Assembly (NCBI GenBank): GCA_003142495.1 | Contig: PLMM01000054.1 | Coordinates: 1 to 6,669, forward strand | From: Gemmatimonadota bacterium | GTDB taxonomy: Bacteria > Gemmatimonadota > Gemmatimonadetes > Gemmatimonadales > Gemmatimonadaceae | Length of the DNA stretch: 6,669 nt | Reading direction: 5' to 3' | Shown: positions 1 to 6,635 of the stretch, piece by piece | Position numbering within the stretch: position 1 is the first letter of the stretch | Layout of the letters: each line of letters opens with the position of its first letter | Translations under genes and position numbers: made by a program | The notes under the pieces: model-generated | Database searches by the model: none | What the model saw: the letters and a program-made list of their open reading frames with translations, nothing else | What the model was told of the DNA's origin: nothing

Positions 1-847
1 CAACATCTTCGCCGCCGCGATTCCGGAGCGCTTCTTCGATGTCGGCATCGCCGAGGGACACGCGGTGACGTTCGCGGCGGGGCTCGCGACGCAGGGAATC
101 AAGCCCGTCGTCGCGATCTACTCGACCTTCCTGCAGCGCGCGTACGACAACGTCATTCACGATGTGGCGCTGCAGCACCTGCCGGTGGTGTTCTGCATGG
201 ATCGCGCGGGGCTCGTCGGTGAGGATGGGCCGGCGCACATGGGGCTCTACGACATCGCGTACATGCTCGCGGTGCCGGGAATGGCGGTGACGGCGCCGAA
301 GAACGGCACCGAGATGCTCGCGCTCGTTCGCACGGGGCTCGCGCACGAGAAGGGGCCGCTGTGCCTGCGCTATCCGCGCGATGTGTCGCCCGACATCCCC
401 GTCGCGGCGACAGATATTCCTGCCGTGCCCTTCGGCACGTGGGAGGTTCTGCGCCAGGGACGCGATGTCGCGATCCTCGCGGTCGGGACGATGGTGCTTC
501 CGGCGCTCGCGGCCGCGGAGGAGCTCGCGGCGGACGGACTCGATCTCACCGTCGTCAACTGCCGCTTCATGAAGCCGTTCGACGAGATCACGCTCACCGC
601 GGTCGTGGGCCAGCATCCGCACGTGCTCGTGGTCGAGGAAGGGACGATGGTGAACGGCTTTGGCGCGTACATGTCGACGGTGATCGGACTCATCGATCCG
701 TCGGTGCGCGTAGGCGTGCACGGCGTTCCCGATCGCTACATCGAGCAGGCGCCGCGCAAGGTGCAGCTCGCCTTGGTTGGTCTCGACGCTCCCGGAATCG
801 CGCGCCGTGTGCGCGCGCTGCTCGAGACGGAAGCGGTCGCCGGGTGA
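1..847 (+). CDS. dxs: 1-deoxy-D-xylulose-5-phosphate synthase, C-terminal part (5' end outside window)
   Basis: DXS condenses pyruvate with glyceraldehyde 3-phosphate, using thiamine diphosphate, to give 1-deoxy-D-xylulose 5-phosphate, the first step of the MEP isoprenoid pathway in the cytoplasm. The reading frame is open from base 2 (base 1 ends a prior codon) to the TGA at 845-847, about 281 residues, so over half of a family member of roughly 620-640 residues lies upstream. Visible hallmarks of the pyrimidine-binding and C-terminal transketolase-type domains are FFDVGIAEGHAVTFAAGLA (with the glutamate that activates the ThDP aminopyrimidine), IYSTFLQRAYDNVIHDVA, DRAGLVGEDGPAHMG with its conserved His, and LRYPRD. 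The C-terminal domain has NCRFMKPFD, VVEEGT and GVPDRYIEQA. The position after the catalytic Glu is Gly where E. coli has Gln (AEQH); from memory, Gly also occurs in Bacteroidetes enzymes. The gene is first in an overlapping dxs-nadK-recN series. Family identity is very secure. Confidence 0.97.
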   Translation, partial: NIFAAAIPERFFDVGIAEGHAVTFAAGLATQGIKPVVAIYSTFLQRAYDNVIHDVALQHLPVVFCMDRAGLVGEDGPAHMGLYDIAYMLAVPGMAVTAPKNGTEMLALVRTGLAHEKGPLCLRYPRDVSPDIPVAATDIPAVPFGTWEVLRQGRDVAILAVGTMVLPALAAAEELAADGLDLTVVNCRFMKPFDEITLTAVVGQHPHVLVVEEGTMVNGFGAYMSTVIGLIDPSVRVGVHGVPDRYIEQAPRKVQLALVGLDAPGIARRVRALLETEAVAG

Positions 848-1713
848 TCCGTCTCGGGGTCATCGGCAATCTGAGCTACGATGGCCTCCCGGCGGTTCTC
901 GAGCGGCTGATTGCGCTCTCGCCGCCGCTGCAAATCACTCCCGTGTTCGAGCGGGAGCTGCACGAAGTGGTGAGCAAGGCCGAACTGCTGAGCGATCCCT
1001 CGCACATCGATGCACTGCTCACGCTCGGCGGCGACGGCACGATGCTTCGCGGCGCGCGCCTCGTTGCGGGACGGCAGATCCCCGTACTCGGCGTGAATCT
1101 CGGCAGGCTCGGCTTCCTCACCGCGTGCGCGCGCGAGGACATGGAGCTCGCGCTGCAGCGACTCGCGGCCGGCGACTATCTCGTGCAGAAGCGCATGACG
1201 CTCGAGGCGTGGACGACGCGTCACGCGGAGCCGCGATGGCGCGCGCTGAACGACGTCGTGCTGCACAAAGGCGGCTTCGCGCGCGTGTTCACGCTGCGCG
1301 CATCGGTGAACGGGGAGCTCATGAGCACATACGCCGCCGATGGCGTGATCATCTCGTCGCCCACCGGCTCCACCGGCTACAGCCTCTCGGCCGGCGGGCC
1401 GATCGTCGTGCCGACCGTGGAGTCACTCATCCTTACGCCGATCTCGCCGCACACGCTCGCGATTCGCCCAGTGGTGCTGCCGCCGCACGCCGAGGTGACG
1501 GTGCAGGTAGATGCTGGTCCCGACGAGCTTTTGGTGACGATCGATGGACAGGTTGGCGCGACCTTCTTTCCGGGCGACACGCTCACCGTGCGGCGCGCGG
1601 ACAAGCCGGTGCTCGTGGTGACGTTCAGGGACGGCACATTCTTCTCACGCATGCGGCGCAAGCTGGGGTGGGGAGGACTCCGCGAGCGCGACGAGGAGGC
1701 AGGTGCTCACTGA
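844..1713 (+). CDS. nadK: NAD kinase (ATP-NAD kinase)
   Basis: NAD kinase phosphorylates the 2'-hydroxyl of the adenosine ribose of NAD+ to make NADP+, in the cytoplasm. From GTG 844 the protein is 289 residues, a normal family length. Family motifs are in order: LGGDGTML (GGDGT at about residues 62-66, with the catalytic Asp64), GVNLGRLGFLT (83-93), NDVVLHKG (Asn136-Asp137, the NE/D motif), DGVIISSPTGSTGYSLSAGG (166-185), the ILTPISPHTL and RPVVLPPHAEV segments, and TIDGQ (232-236). The frame stays open upstream to 361, but that stretch lies inside dxs and is Arg-rich shadow sequence. GTG 844 is chosen because the protein then begins MIRLGVIGN, the usual Rossmann-like N terminus. It overlaps the dxs stop as GTGA and lacks a strong Shine-Dalgarno, which suggests translation coupled to dxs. 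The 3' end overlaps recN by 11 bases. Confidence 0.96.
   Translation: MIRLGVIGNLSYDGLPAVLERLIALSPPLQITPVFERELHEVVSKAELLSDPSHIDALLTLGGDGTMLRGARLVAGRQIPVLGVNLGRLGFLTACAREDMELALQRLAAGDYLVQKRMTLEAWTTRHAEPRWRALNDVVLHKGGFARVFTLRASVNGELMSTYAADGVIISSPTGSTGYSLSAGGPIVVPTVESLILTPISPHTLAIRPVVLPPHAEVTVQVDAGPDELLVTIDGQVGATFFPGDTLTVRRADKPVLVVTFRDGTFFSRMRRKLGWGGLRERDEEAGAH
1693..1699 (+). promoter_or_regulatory. Shine-Dalgarno sequence for recN, inside the end of nadK
   Basis: GAGGAGG lies in the last codons of nadK, with its 3' end three bases before the recN GTG at 1703 (the inner GAGG is six bases away). It is the clearest Shine-Dalgarno match at any start in the window and supports GTG 1703 as the recN start. 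The gap from the last G is shorter than usual, so the upstream GAGG may be the part that pairs. Confidence 0.6.
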
Positions 1714-3430
1714 GCTCCGCATCAGGAATTTCGCGATCATTGACGCGCTCACCCTTCCGCTCGCGGCGGGGTTCAACGTTCTCACGGGCGAAACGGGCGC
1801 GGGCAAATCGATCATCGTTGGCGCCCTCGGCTTTTTGCTCGGCGAGCGCGGCACGGCAGATCTCATTCGCACGGGCGCGGAGAAGGCGTCGGTGGAAGGG
1901 ATCTTCGACGCGTCGGGCGACGACGACTTGATCGCGCTGCTCGACGCGCGCGGCATTGACGTGGACGATCCGACGACGATCGTGCTGCGGCGCGAGATCG
2001 TCTCGAGCGGGCGCACGCGCGCCTGGATCAACAGCGCCACCACCACGGCCGCGGTGCTCGCGGAGGTCGGACGCGCGCTCGTGAGCTTGCATGGCCAGCA
2101 CGAGGCGCAGACGCTGCTCGACGAGGAGTCGCAGCGCGCGATTCTCGACGCCTTCGGCTCGGCCACCGCCGCTGCCGCGCGCGTGCGCGATGCCCACGAG
2201 AGCGTGCTCGGGCTCGCGCGCGAGATGCAGTCGCTCAAAACACGCAAGGCGGATGCGGAGCGGCGCGCGGACTATCTGCGGCATCTCGTTACGGAGATCG
2301 ACGAGGCGCAGCTTCGCCCCGGCGAGGATGTGTCGCTCGAGGAAGAGGCGCGCCGCCTCGAGCACGCGGAAGAATTGAAGTCACTCGCCGCGGGGCTTGC
2401 GGGAATACTCGAGGGCGAGGAGGGCGCCGTGCTCGAGAGCCTCGGCCACATGCAGCGATCGCTCGCCGCGATTCAGCGCATCGATGCGTCGCTCACGCGG
2501 CTGCAGGAGCTCTACGACGGCGCGTTCTATTCACTGCAGGAGCTCTCGCGCGAGCTGGAGGAATACGAGCGAGCGGTCGATCTCGATCCGTCGCGCCTTG
2601 CCGAGGTGCAGCGCAGGCGCGATCTGATCTTTCGCCTCACGAAGAAGTACGGGCCCTCGCTCGAGGCCGTAGCGGAGACGCTGCGTGTGGCGCGCTCAGA
2701 GCTCGATCTCGTCGACAGCGGATCGCTCGACATCAGGCAGCTCGAGCAGCGGCACGCCGAGGCGCAGCGCACGCTTGCGGCCGCCGCACTCGAGCTCACG
2801 GCGCTGCGCCGCGATGCGGCCGCGCGCCTTGCTGCCGAGGTCGATGCGGTGCTTCCCGAGCTCGGCATGCCGGACGGGCGCCTCGACGTCAACATGCGAG
2901 CGCGCGCCGAGATCGCTGCGGTGGGTGCAGAAGACATCGAGCTGCGCGTCGCGCTCAATCGCGGGCACGAGTCGCGTCCGCTCGCGCGCGTCGCCTCTGG
3001 TGGCGAGCTCTCGCGCGTGATGCTGGCGCTCAAAACCATCCTCGCGCGCCTCGACCGCGTGCCGACGCTCGTCTTCGATGAGGTCGACGCCGGCATCGGC
3101 GGGAAGATCGGGCTCCAGGTGGGCGACACGATGCGTCGCGTCGCGAAGCATCATCAGGTGCTCGCGATCACGCATCTCCCGCAGATCGCAGCGCGCGCGC
3201 ACCACCACATCGTGGTCGAGAAGGGCGCGCGTGGCGGAATCACGTCCGCGGACACCCGCGTCGTCGAAGGCGATGCGCGCGTGATCGAGGTCGCGCGGCT
3301 ACTCGGCGGCGATCCCGAGAGCGACGTCAGCCTCGCGCACGCGCGCGAGCTGTTAAGCGCGGCGGCGCACGATCGCGAGAGCGCAGAGCCGCCCAAGCGA
3401 AGCGCGCGAAAGCTGGCGAAGAAGCGCTAG
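1703..3430 (+). CDS. recN: DNA repair protein RecN (SMC-like ATPase)
   Basis: RecN is an SMC-family ATPase recruited to DNA double-strand breaks; it helps RecA-dependent recombination by holding DNA ends or sister chromosomes together. The product is 575 residues, close to the usual 550-560. It starts MLTELRIRNFAIID, typical for the family, from GTG 1703. Walker A GETGAGKS is at residues 29-36. A long charged region rich in Glu, Arg, Leu and Ala at about 155-370 fits the antiparallel coiled coil. The ABC signature ASGGELSRVMLALK begins at 431, Walker B TLVFDEVD is at 455-462 followed by AGIGGKIG, and the ITH switch histidine is His491, followed by LPQIAARAHHH. All ATPase residues are intact. 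The last dozen residues are strongly basic (KRSARKLAKKR), an accessory tail. The gene overlaps nadK by 11 bases, and its TAG stop lies in a CTAG shared with the convergent gene. I see no LexA-type operator, as expected for an operon-internal gene. Confidence 0.97.
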   Translation: MLTELRIRNFAIIDALTLPLAAGFNVLTGETGAGKSIIVGALGFLLGERGTADLIRTGAEKASVEGIFDASGDDDLIALLDARGIDVDDPTTIVLRREIVSSGRTRAWINSATTTAAVLAEVGRALVSLHGQHEAQTLLDEESQRAILDAFGSATAAAARVRDAHESVLGLAREMQSLKTRKADAERRADYLRHLVTEIDEAQLRPGEDVSLEEEARRLEHAEELKSLAAGLAGILEGEEGAVLESLGHMQRSLAAIQRIDASLTRLQELYDGAFYSLQELSRELEEYERAVDLDPSRLAEVQRRRDLIFRLTKKYGPSLEAVAETLRVARSELDLVDSGSLDIRQLEQRHAEAQRTLAAAALELTALRRDAAARLAAEVDAVLPELGMPDGRLDVNMRARAEIAAVGAEDIELRVALNRGHESRPLARVASGGELSRVMLALKTILARLDRVPTLVFDEVDAGIGGKIGLQVGDTMRRVAKHHQVLAITHLPQIAARAHHHIVVEKGARGGITSADTRVVEGDARVIEVARLLGGDPESDVSLAHARELLSAAAHDRESAEPPKRSARKLAKKR

Positions 3431-4635
3431 GGCATGCTGGGCGCGGGCGGCGCGGCCGGCTCCAGCGTCGGCTGCTTGTTCGCGGCGGCCGGCGGCGCGA
3501 ACTCGGCGCCCCACAGCCGATGGAAGATGCGCACGCCGAAGATCACTTCCGACTCCTTCGGCAGATTGTTCGAGATCGAGACGACCTTCGAATACTCGAA
3601 GCTCTTCTCGACGGGAATGCGCGAGCGGTTGCGCGTGTACGCCTCCACTGCGGAGTAGATCGCGCCGAAGCCGACGCGATGCTCGGTGAGCGCCGTCCCC
3701 GCATCCAGCGTCGACGCATCGAGCGTCACCGGCTCGCCGGCGACATCCGTGGTCGTCGTTCCCGTGTACTGATCCTCCGCGCCATGATGGTAGCGATACT
3801 GCAGCCCCACCGCGAAGTAGCGGCCGAACTGGTAGCGCGGCGTGAATTCGAGCTCGTACTTCGTTCCGAGCTTGCGCGCGGCGGAGAAGGGCACGGCGTC
3901 GTCGGCGAACGGATTGTCTCCCGGATGCACCGCGACGATCACGTTGTCCGACATTGGCTTCTCGTAGCGCGCGACGAGTGAGCCGAAGAAGTGCTTGCCG
4001 ACGGTGACATCCGTCGCGGAGCGCGCGATAAGGGCGCGCGCCCTATCGCTTGTGCCGATCGCGAACGGATCGGTGGGATCGACCGTGATCCCCGTGCCGA
4101 GCAGCGCGCCTCCCTCGAGCGCGCTGCGGATGTGCACACCGTCGCGCGGCTCGAGTCGCGCGTGTTGTCCCGGCTCGCCGAGCCACACGACCTTGGCGAG
4201 CGCCTCGATGTTTCCCCACCCGTTGTGGCTGGTCTCCAGCAGCGTGTCGAGTATCGGCTCGGTGACTGTCGTGTGCACCGTGTCCTTCACGATAATGTGC
4301 GTGTGCGCAGATGAGACGAACGTCAGCGATTTCGTGGTCACCCACGGCACGCTGACGCCGATCGAGAAGCGCTTGAGCACGCCCACCTCGAGGCCGATCG
4401 TCGAGGCGCGATACTGCCTGTCGCTGTCGTACGTCGTATCGCTACCGTCGCCGATCGACCGCGACCGATGCCAGTCGTTCGAGAGCCGAATGCGGATCGC
4501 ACCGACCGGCGCCGCCGTCGCATCTTCGCCGTAGCCGAGCACCGTTTGCGCGGGCGCGCGTGCGCTGAGCGCGAAAAGGGCAGCGGTGGCGAGCAGCGCA
4601 TGGCGTGCGCGAGTGCGCGAGAAGGCGAGATGCAC
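3427..4635 (-). CDS. Exported beta-barrel-like outer membrane protein, function unknown
   Basis: This 402-residue product starts with a classic Sec signal peptide: a basic n-region (SRTRARH), a hydrophobic stretch LLATAALFAL and an AxA site (Ala27-Pro28-Ala29), with cleavage probably before Gln30. The mature part is rich in short segments alternating polar and hydrophobic or aromatic residues with Gly and Tyr, such as TIGLEVGVLKRFSIGVSVPW, FGSLVARYEKPM, YELEFTPRYQFGRYFAVGLQ and EVIFGVRIFHRLWG, separated by Thr/Asp/His-rich loops. This is the pattern of a transmembrane beta-barrel and loosely recalls the phenol-degradation MetA-like or transporter-like barrels, but I cannot name a family. After the last strand (about residue 376) come 26 Pro/Ala-rich residues. 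The start is a GTG with no clear Shine-Dalgarno; it is chosen because it is the first start in frame and yields a well-formed signal peptide. The gene is convergent with recN, sharing CTAG, and divergent from the next gene. No cysteine follows the signal peptide, so it is not a lipoprotein. Confidence 0.85.
   Translation of the reverse strand: MHLAFSRTRARHALLATAALFALSARAPAQTVLGYGEDATAAPVGAIRIRLSNDWHRSRSIGDGSDTTYDSDRQYRASTIGLEVGVLKRFSIGVSVPWVTTKSLTFVSSAHTHIIVKDTVHTTVTEPILDTLLETSHNGWGNIEALAKVVWLGEPGQHARLEPRDGVHIRSALEGGALLGTGITVDPTDPFAIGTSDRARALIARSATDVTVGKHFFGSLVARYEKPMSDNVIVAVHPGDNPFADDAVPFSAARKLGTKYELEFTPRYQFGRYFAVGLQYRYHHGAEDQYTGTTTTDVAGEPVTLDASTLDAGTALTEHRVGFGAIYSAVEAYTRNRSRIPVEKSFEYSKVVSISNNLPKESEVIFGVRIFHRLWGAEFAPPAAANKQPTLEPAAPPAPSMP
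4023..4047. repeat. Near-perfect inverted repeat inside the beta-barrel gene
   Basis: On the + strand GCGATAAGGGCGC (4023-4035) is followed directly by GCGCCCTATCGC (4036-4047). The second arm is the reverse complement of the first except for one extra A in the left arm. As RNA it would form a very GC-rich hairpin with almost no loop. On the coding (minus) strand it lies at about residues 197-205 (SDRARALIA). It has no T-run, so it is not a typical terminator. It may be a by-product of GC-rich codons. Confidence 0.5.
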
Positions 4636-4694
4636 GTGAGCGTGGAAAGAGGCGCGGAGCGAGGGGCTCGCGCACTGCGCACGGGCCGCTGGAG

Positions 4695-4722
4695 ACTGTC
4701 ATCGCACGCGATCGAATGTCAA
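4695..4722 (-). promoter_or_regulatory. Candidate promoter for the beta-barrel gene
   Basis: Read on the minus strand, a perfect TTGACA (4717-4722) is followed after 16 bases by GACAGT (4695-4700), which matches TATAAT at only three of six positions. Transcription would begin near 4688, leaving about 50 bases before the GTG start. The -35 match is good and the -10 is weak. Promoter consensus in this lineage is not known to me, so this is a tentative call. Confidence 0.3.
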
Positions 4723-4730
4723 CCGATTCG
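4713..4730. promoter_or_regulatory. Short inverted repeat over the candidate minus-strand -35 (possible operator)
   Basis: CGAAT (4713-4717) and ATTCG (4726-4730) form a perfect 5-base inverted repeat with an 8-base spacer, centred on the TTGACA-like element of the minus-strand promoter candidate. A dimeric regulator could bind here, but a match this short can occur by chance. Confidence 0.2.
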
Positions 4731-4761
4731 CGCGCTCCTGAACGATGCGGGATCGCGCGCA

Positions 4762-4790
4762 TTGCCAGTAGGGAGCCGGACGATGATGTT
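4762..4790 (+). promoter_or_regulatory. Candidate promoter for the glycosidase-like gene
   Basis: TTGCCA (4762-4767, five of six to TTGACA) is followed after 17 bases by GATGTT (4785-4790, three of six to TATAAT). A start site near 4797 would give a leader of about 50 bases before GTG 4848. The -10 element is weak, so this is only a candidate. Confidence 0.27.
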
Positions 4791-4847
4791 TGTGGACGCG
4801 CCCGTCCCGTCGTTGGCAAGCGCGCACCTCCCATTCGAGCATCCGAC

Positions 4848-6632
4848 GTGAAACAGATACCGATCCCGGCGATGCCCTGGCAGGTGACCGGCAATCATTG
4901 GCTCTCGCTGCCGTGCATCCATCCGGCCGACGGCTCGCTGTACGCGCTCGGTGTTCTGCACCGCGGTGCGCGCGCCGCGCTCGAGTTTGCGGGCTCCGCG
5001 CACTTTCTCGAGGGGCAGGGCGCGCCGCTCCTGCGTCCCGCGCTGGCGATCAACGGCGTGGTGCGTGAGCTCGCCTCGCTCGAGCTCGCGTGGGAGCGCG
5101 CACTCGGCTGGATTCCCACCTTTACCTGCGCCGTGGACGGGCTCGTGGTGCGCGGTACGCTCTTCGCGCCGCACGGCCGCGATGCGGATTTGGCCGGCGC
5201 CGTGTACGCGATCGCGATCGAGAATCGCGGCGACGCATCCGCGAAGATCGCGATCTCGCTCGAGGGCGTGCTCGGGCATCGCCAGCTGCGCGTGCGCTCG
5301 CCCCGCGCCGCCGACGATGCACATCGCGTGATCGAGGGCGAAGAGCAGGTAATCGTGCTCGAGGGAACCGCGCAGCCGGGCTTCGCGGCGCTCGCGATCG
5401 CCGCCGATGGCGATGCGCGCGTCGAGACGCACGCTGGCGACTCGCCGCGCTTCGCGCTGCGGCGCGAGCTCGAGATCGGCGGCGGCGCCAAGGGAAGCGT
5501 CGCCTTCTTTATCGCCGCCGGCCCCGAGCGCGACGGCGCCGAGGCGACGGTGGCGGCGATGCGCCGCCGCGGATGGAGCGATCTGCTCACCGTCACGCGC
5601 GACGCGCTGCAGCGCATGGAGCAGACGGTCGGGCACGATGGCATCGATCGGCTCATCAATCGCAATCTTCTCTTCGCGTACTTCTACGCGGCCGGTCGCG
5701 CGCTCGACGATGCGCACTTCTATCTCGTGCGCAGCCGTGCGCCATGGAACGGCCACGGCATCACCGTGCGCGACTGGGAAGCGCTCTCGTGGACGCTCCC
5801 CGCGATTCAGCTCGCGGATCCGTCGCTCGCGCGCGAGCTGTTGCTGCGCGCGAGCGAGCTACACGGCTACGCGCCGGGGCTTGGCGTACACTATCTCGAC
5901 GGCACGCTCTTCGAGCCTGGCTTCTCGCTCGAAGGGCTCGCGTCCTTCGCGCTCGCCACCGACCGCTACATCCGCGAGACCGCCGACGACCAGATCGTCG
6001 ACGAGCCCGTGATCGCCGAGACGCTGTACGCGTCGTGGGACGATCTCGCCGAGCGTCGCGATCTGCACGTGCCGCTGTACAAAACGGAGGTCACGTTGTC
6101 TGGCGCGCCCGCGCCGCACCCGTTCACGCTGCACGGCAACGCCGTCGTCGCACAGGCGCTCGACATCTTCCGTCGCACGCTCGACGAGGAGACGGCGCGC
6201 AAGGTCGAGGATCCCGAGGCCGTTCGCGCGGCGCTCAAGCGCCACTTCGCCATCGAGCGCGGCGGCAAGGTCACCTTCGCGTCGTCGATCGATCTCGCGG
6301 GTCACCAGTCCACAGAAGATGATCCGTACGCCTCCGCCTATTGGCTTCCCGTGTACGACGCCATGGAGCGGCACGACTCGGCCTATCGGCGCACGGTGAA
6401 GGGTGTCGGCGCGGAGCCGCATCTGCTCGCGCAGCAATGCGCGCGACTCATGGGTCCGGATGCGGCGGCTGTGCTCCAGTGGCTGCGCCGCGCACCGCTG
6501 GACAATGGCCTTGCGGCCGAAAGTGTGGATGCGGATGGGCGCGCGCTCGTCAATGGGGGTGATGCGTCGCTGGCCGGACTCCTGGCCTGGTGCGCCTGGT
6601 ACGCCGTGCACGCACTTGGCACGCGCCCCTGA
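4848..6632 (+). CDS. Putative (alpha/alpha)6-barrel glycoside hydrolase-like protein, substrate unknown
   Basis: From GTG 4848 the product is 594 residues with no signal peptide or membrane segment, so probably cytoplasmic. The first about 230 residues look like a beta-sandwich (VYAIAIENRGDASAKIAISL, VRGTLFAPHG). A helical linker (about 232-262) leads into a helix-rich C-terminal half typical of six-hairpin glycosidases: NLLFAYFYAAGRA (272 on), APWNGHGITVRDWEALSW (298 on, Arg308-Asp309), YLDGTLFEPGFSLEG (Asp351, Glu356, Glu362), STEDDPYASAYWLPVYD (488 on) and GLAAESVDADG (Glu558, Asp561, Asp563). The layout and the RDW, DDPY and ESxDxDG blocks recall GH125 alpha-mannosidases and GH133/GH15 glucoamylase or debranching-like enzymes, but no family match is certain and catalytic residues cannot be fixed by eye. 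The frame extends upstream to ATG 4605 inside the opposite gene; GTG 4848 (MKQIPIPAMPWQ) is preferred because sequence before it is Arg-rich, although it lacks a strong Shine-Dalgarno. ATG 4872 is an alternative. It may act on stored or imported alpha-glycans. Confidence 0.85.
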   Translation: MKQIPIPAMPWQVTGNHWLSLPCIHPADGSLYALGVLHRGARAALEFAGSAHFLEGQGAPLLRPALAINGVVRELASLELAWERALGWIPTFTCAVDGLVVRGTLFAPHGRDADLAGAVYAIAIENRGDASAKIAISLEGVLGHRQLRVRSPRAADDAHRVIEGEEQVIVLEGTAQPGFAALAIAADGDARVETHAGDSPRFALRRELEIGGGAKGSVAFFIAAGPERDGAEATVAAMRRRGWSDLLTVTRDALQRMEQTVGHDGIDRLINRNLLFAYFYAAGRALDDAHFYLVRSRAPWNGHGITVRDWEALSWTLPAIQLADPSLARELLLRASELHGYAPGLGVHYLDGTLFEPGFSLEGLASFALATDRYIRETADDQIVDEPVIAETLYASWDDLAERRDLHVPLYKTEVTLSGAPAPHPFTLHGNAVVAQALDIFRRTLDEETARKVEDPEAVRAALKRHFAIERGGKVTFASSIDLAGHQSTEDDPYASAYWLPVYDAMERHDSAYRRTVKGVGAEPHLLAQQCARLMGPDAAAVLQWLRRAPLDNGLAAESVDADGRALVNGGDASLAGLLAWCAWYAVHALGTRP

Positions 6633-6635
6633 CCG

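Larger units (their letters stand above)
4636..4847. promoter_or_regulatory. Divergent intergenic region between the beta-barrel and glycosidase-like genes
   Basis: This 212-base stretch separates two divergently read starts and is the only sizeable non-coding gap in the window. A + strand frame is open through it from 4605, but its translation is Arg-rich and unlike the downstream protein, and it begins inside the opposite gene, so I treat the stretch as non-coding. It should hold the promoters of both genes. I see one candidate in each direction, a short inverted repeat at 4713-4730, and no RNA gene or obvious terminator. Confidence 0.65.

Noticed and set aside
361..843. Upstream extension of the nadK frame to the start at 361
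   Set aside because: This part lies inside dxs and encodes Arg-rich sequence unlike any NAD kinase N terminus; GTG 844 gives the normal length.
777..1931. 384-codon + strand frame spanning the nadK-recN junction
   Set aside because: Arg/Ala-rich, without motifs, and it overlaps two secure genes in a different frame.
1625..2365. 246-codon minus-strand frame opposite the start of recN
   Set aside because: It is a shadow of recN with no family motif, and its high Arg/Ala/His content reflects the codon bias of the other strand.
3431..3520. GC-rich GGCCGGC and GGCGGCGCG blocks after recN as a terminator
   Set aside because: They encode the Pro/Ala tail of the opposite gene, pair only in short pieces, and have no T-run.
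4605..4847. Upstream extension of the glycosidase-like frame to ATG 4605
   Set aside because: It begins inside the divergent gene's signal peptide coding region and reads as Arg-rich non-domain sequence; GTG 4848 or ATG 4872 fits better.
4719..5756. 345-codon open frame on the minus strand opposite the glycosidase-like gene
   Set aside because: It covers the intergenic gap and the opposite gene, its product is rich in Arg, His and Ala with no recognisable motif, and long antisense frames are expected in GC-rich coding DNA.
5090..6322. 410-codon + strand frame inside the glycosidase-like gene
   Set aside because: The product is mostly Arg and Ala, a typical out-of-frame reading of GC-rich codons; the other frame has normal composition and a domain-like pattern.
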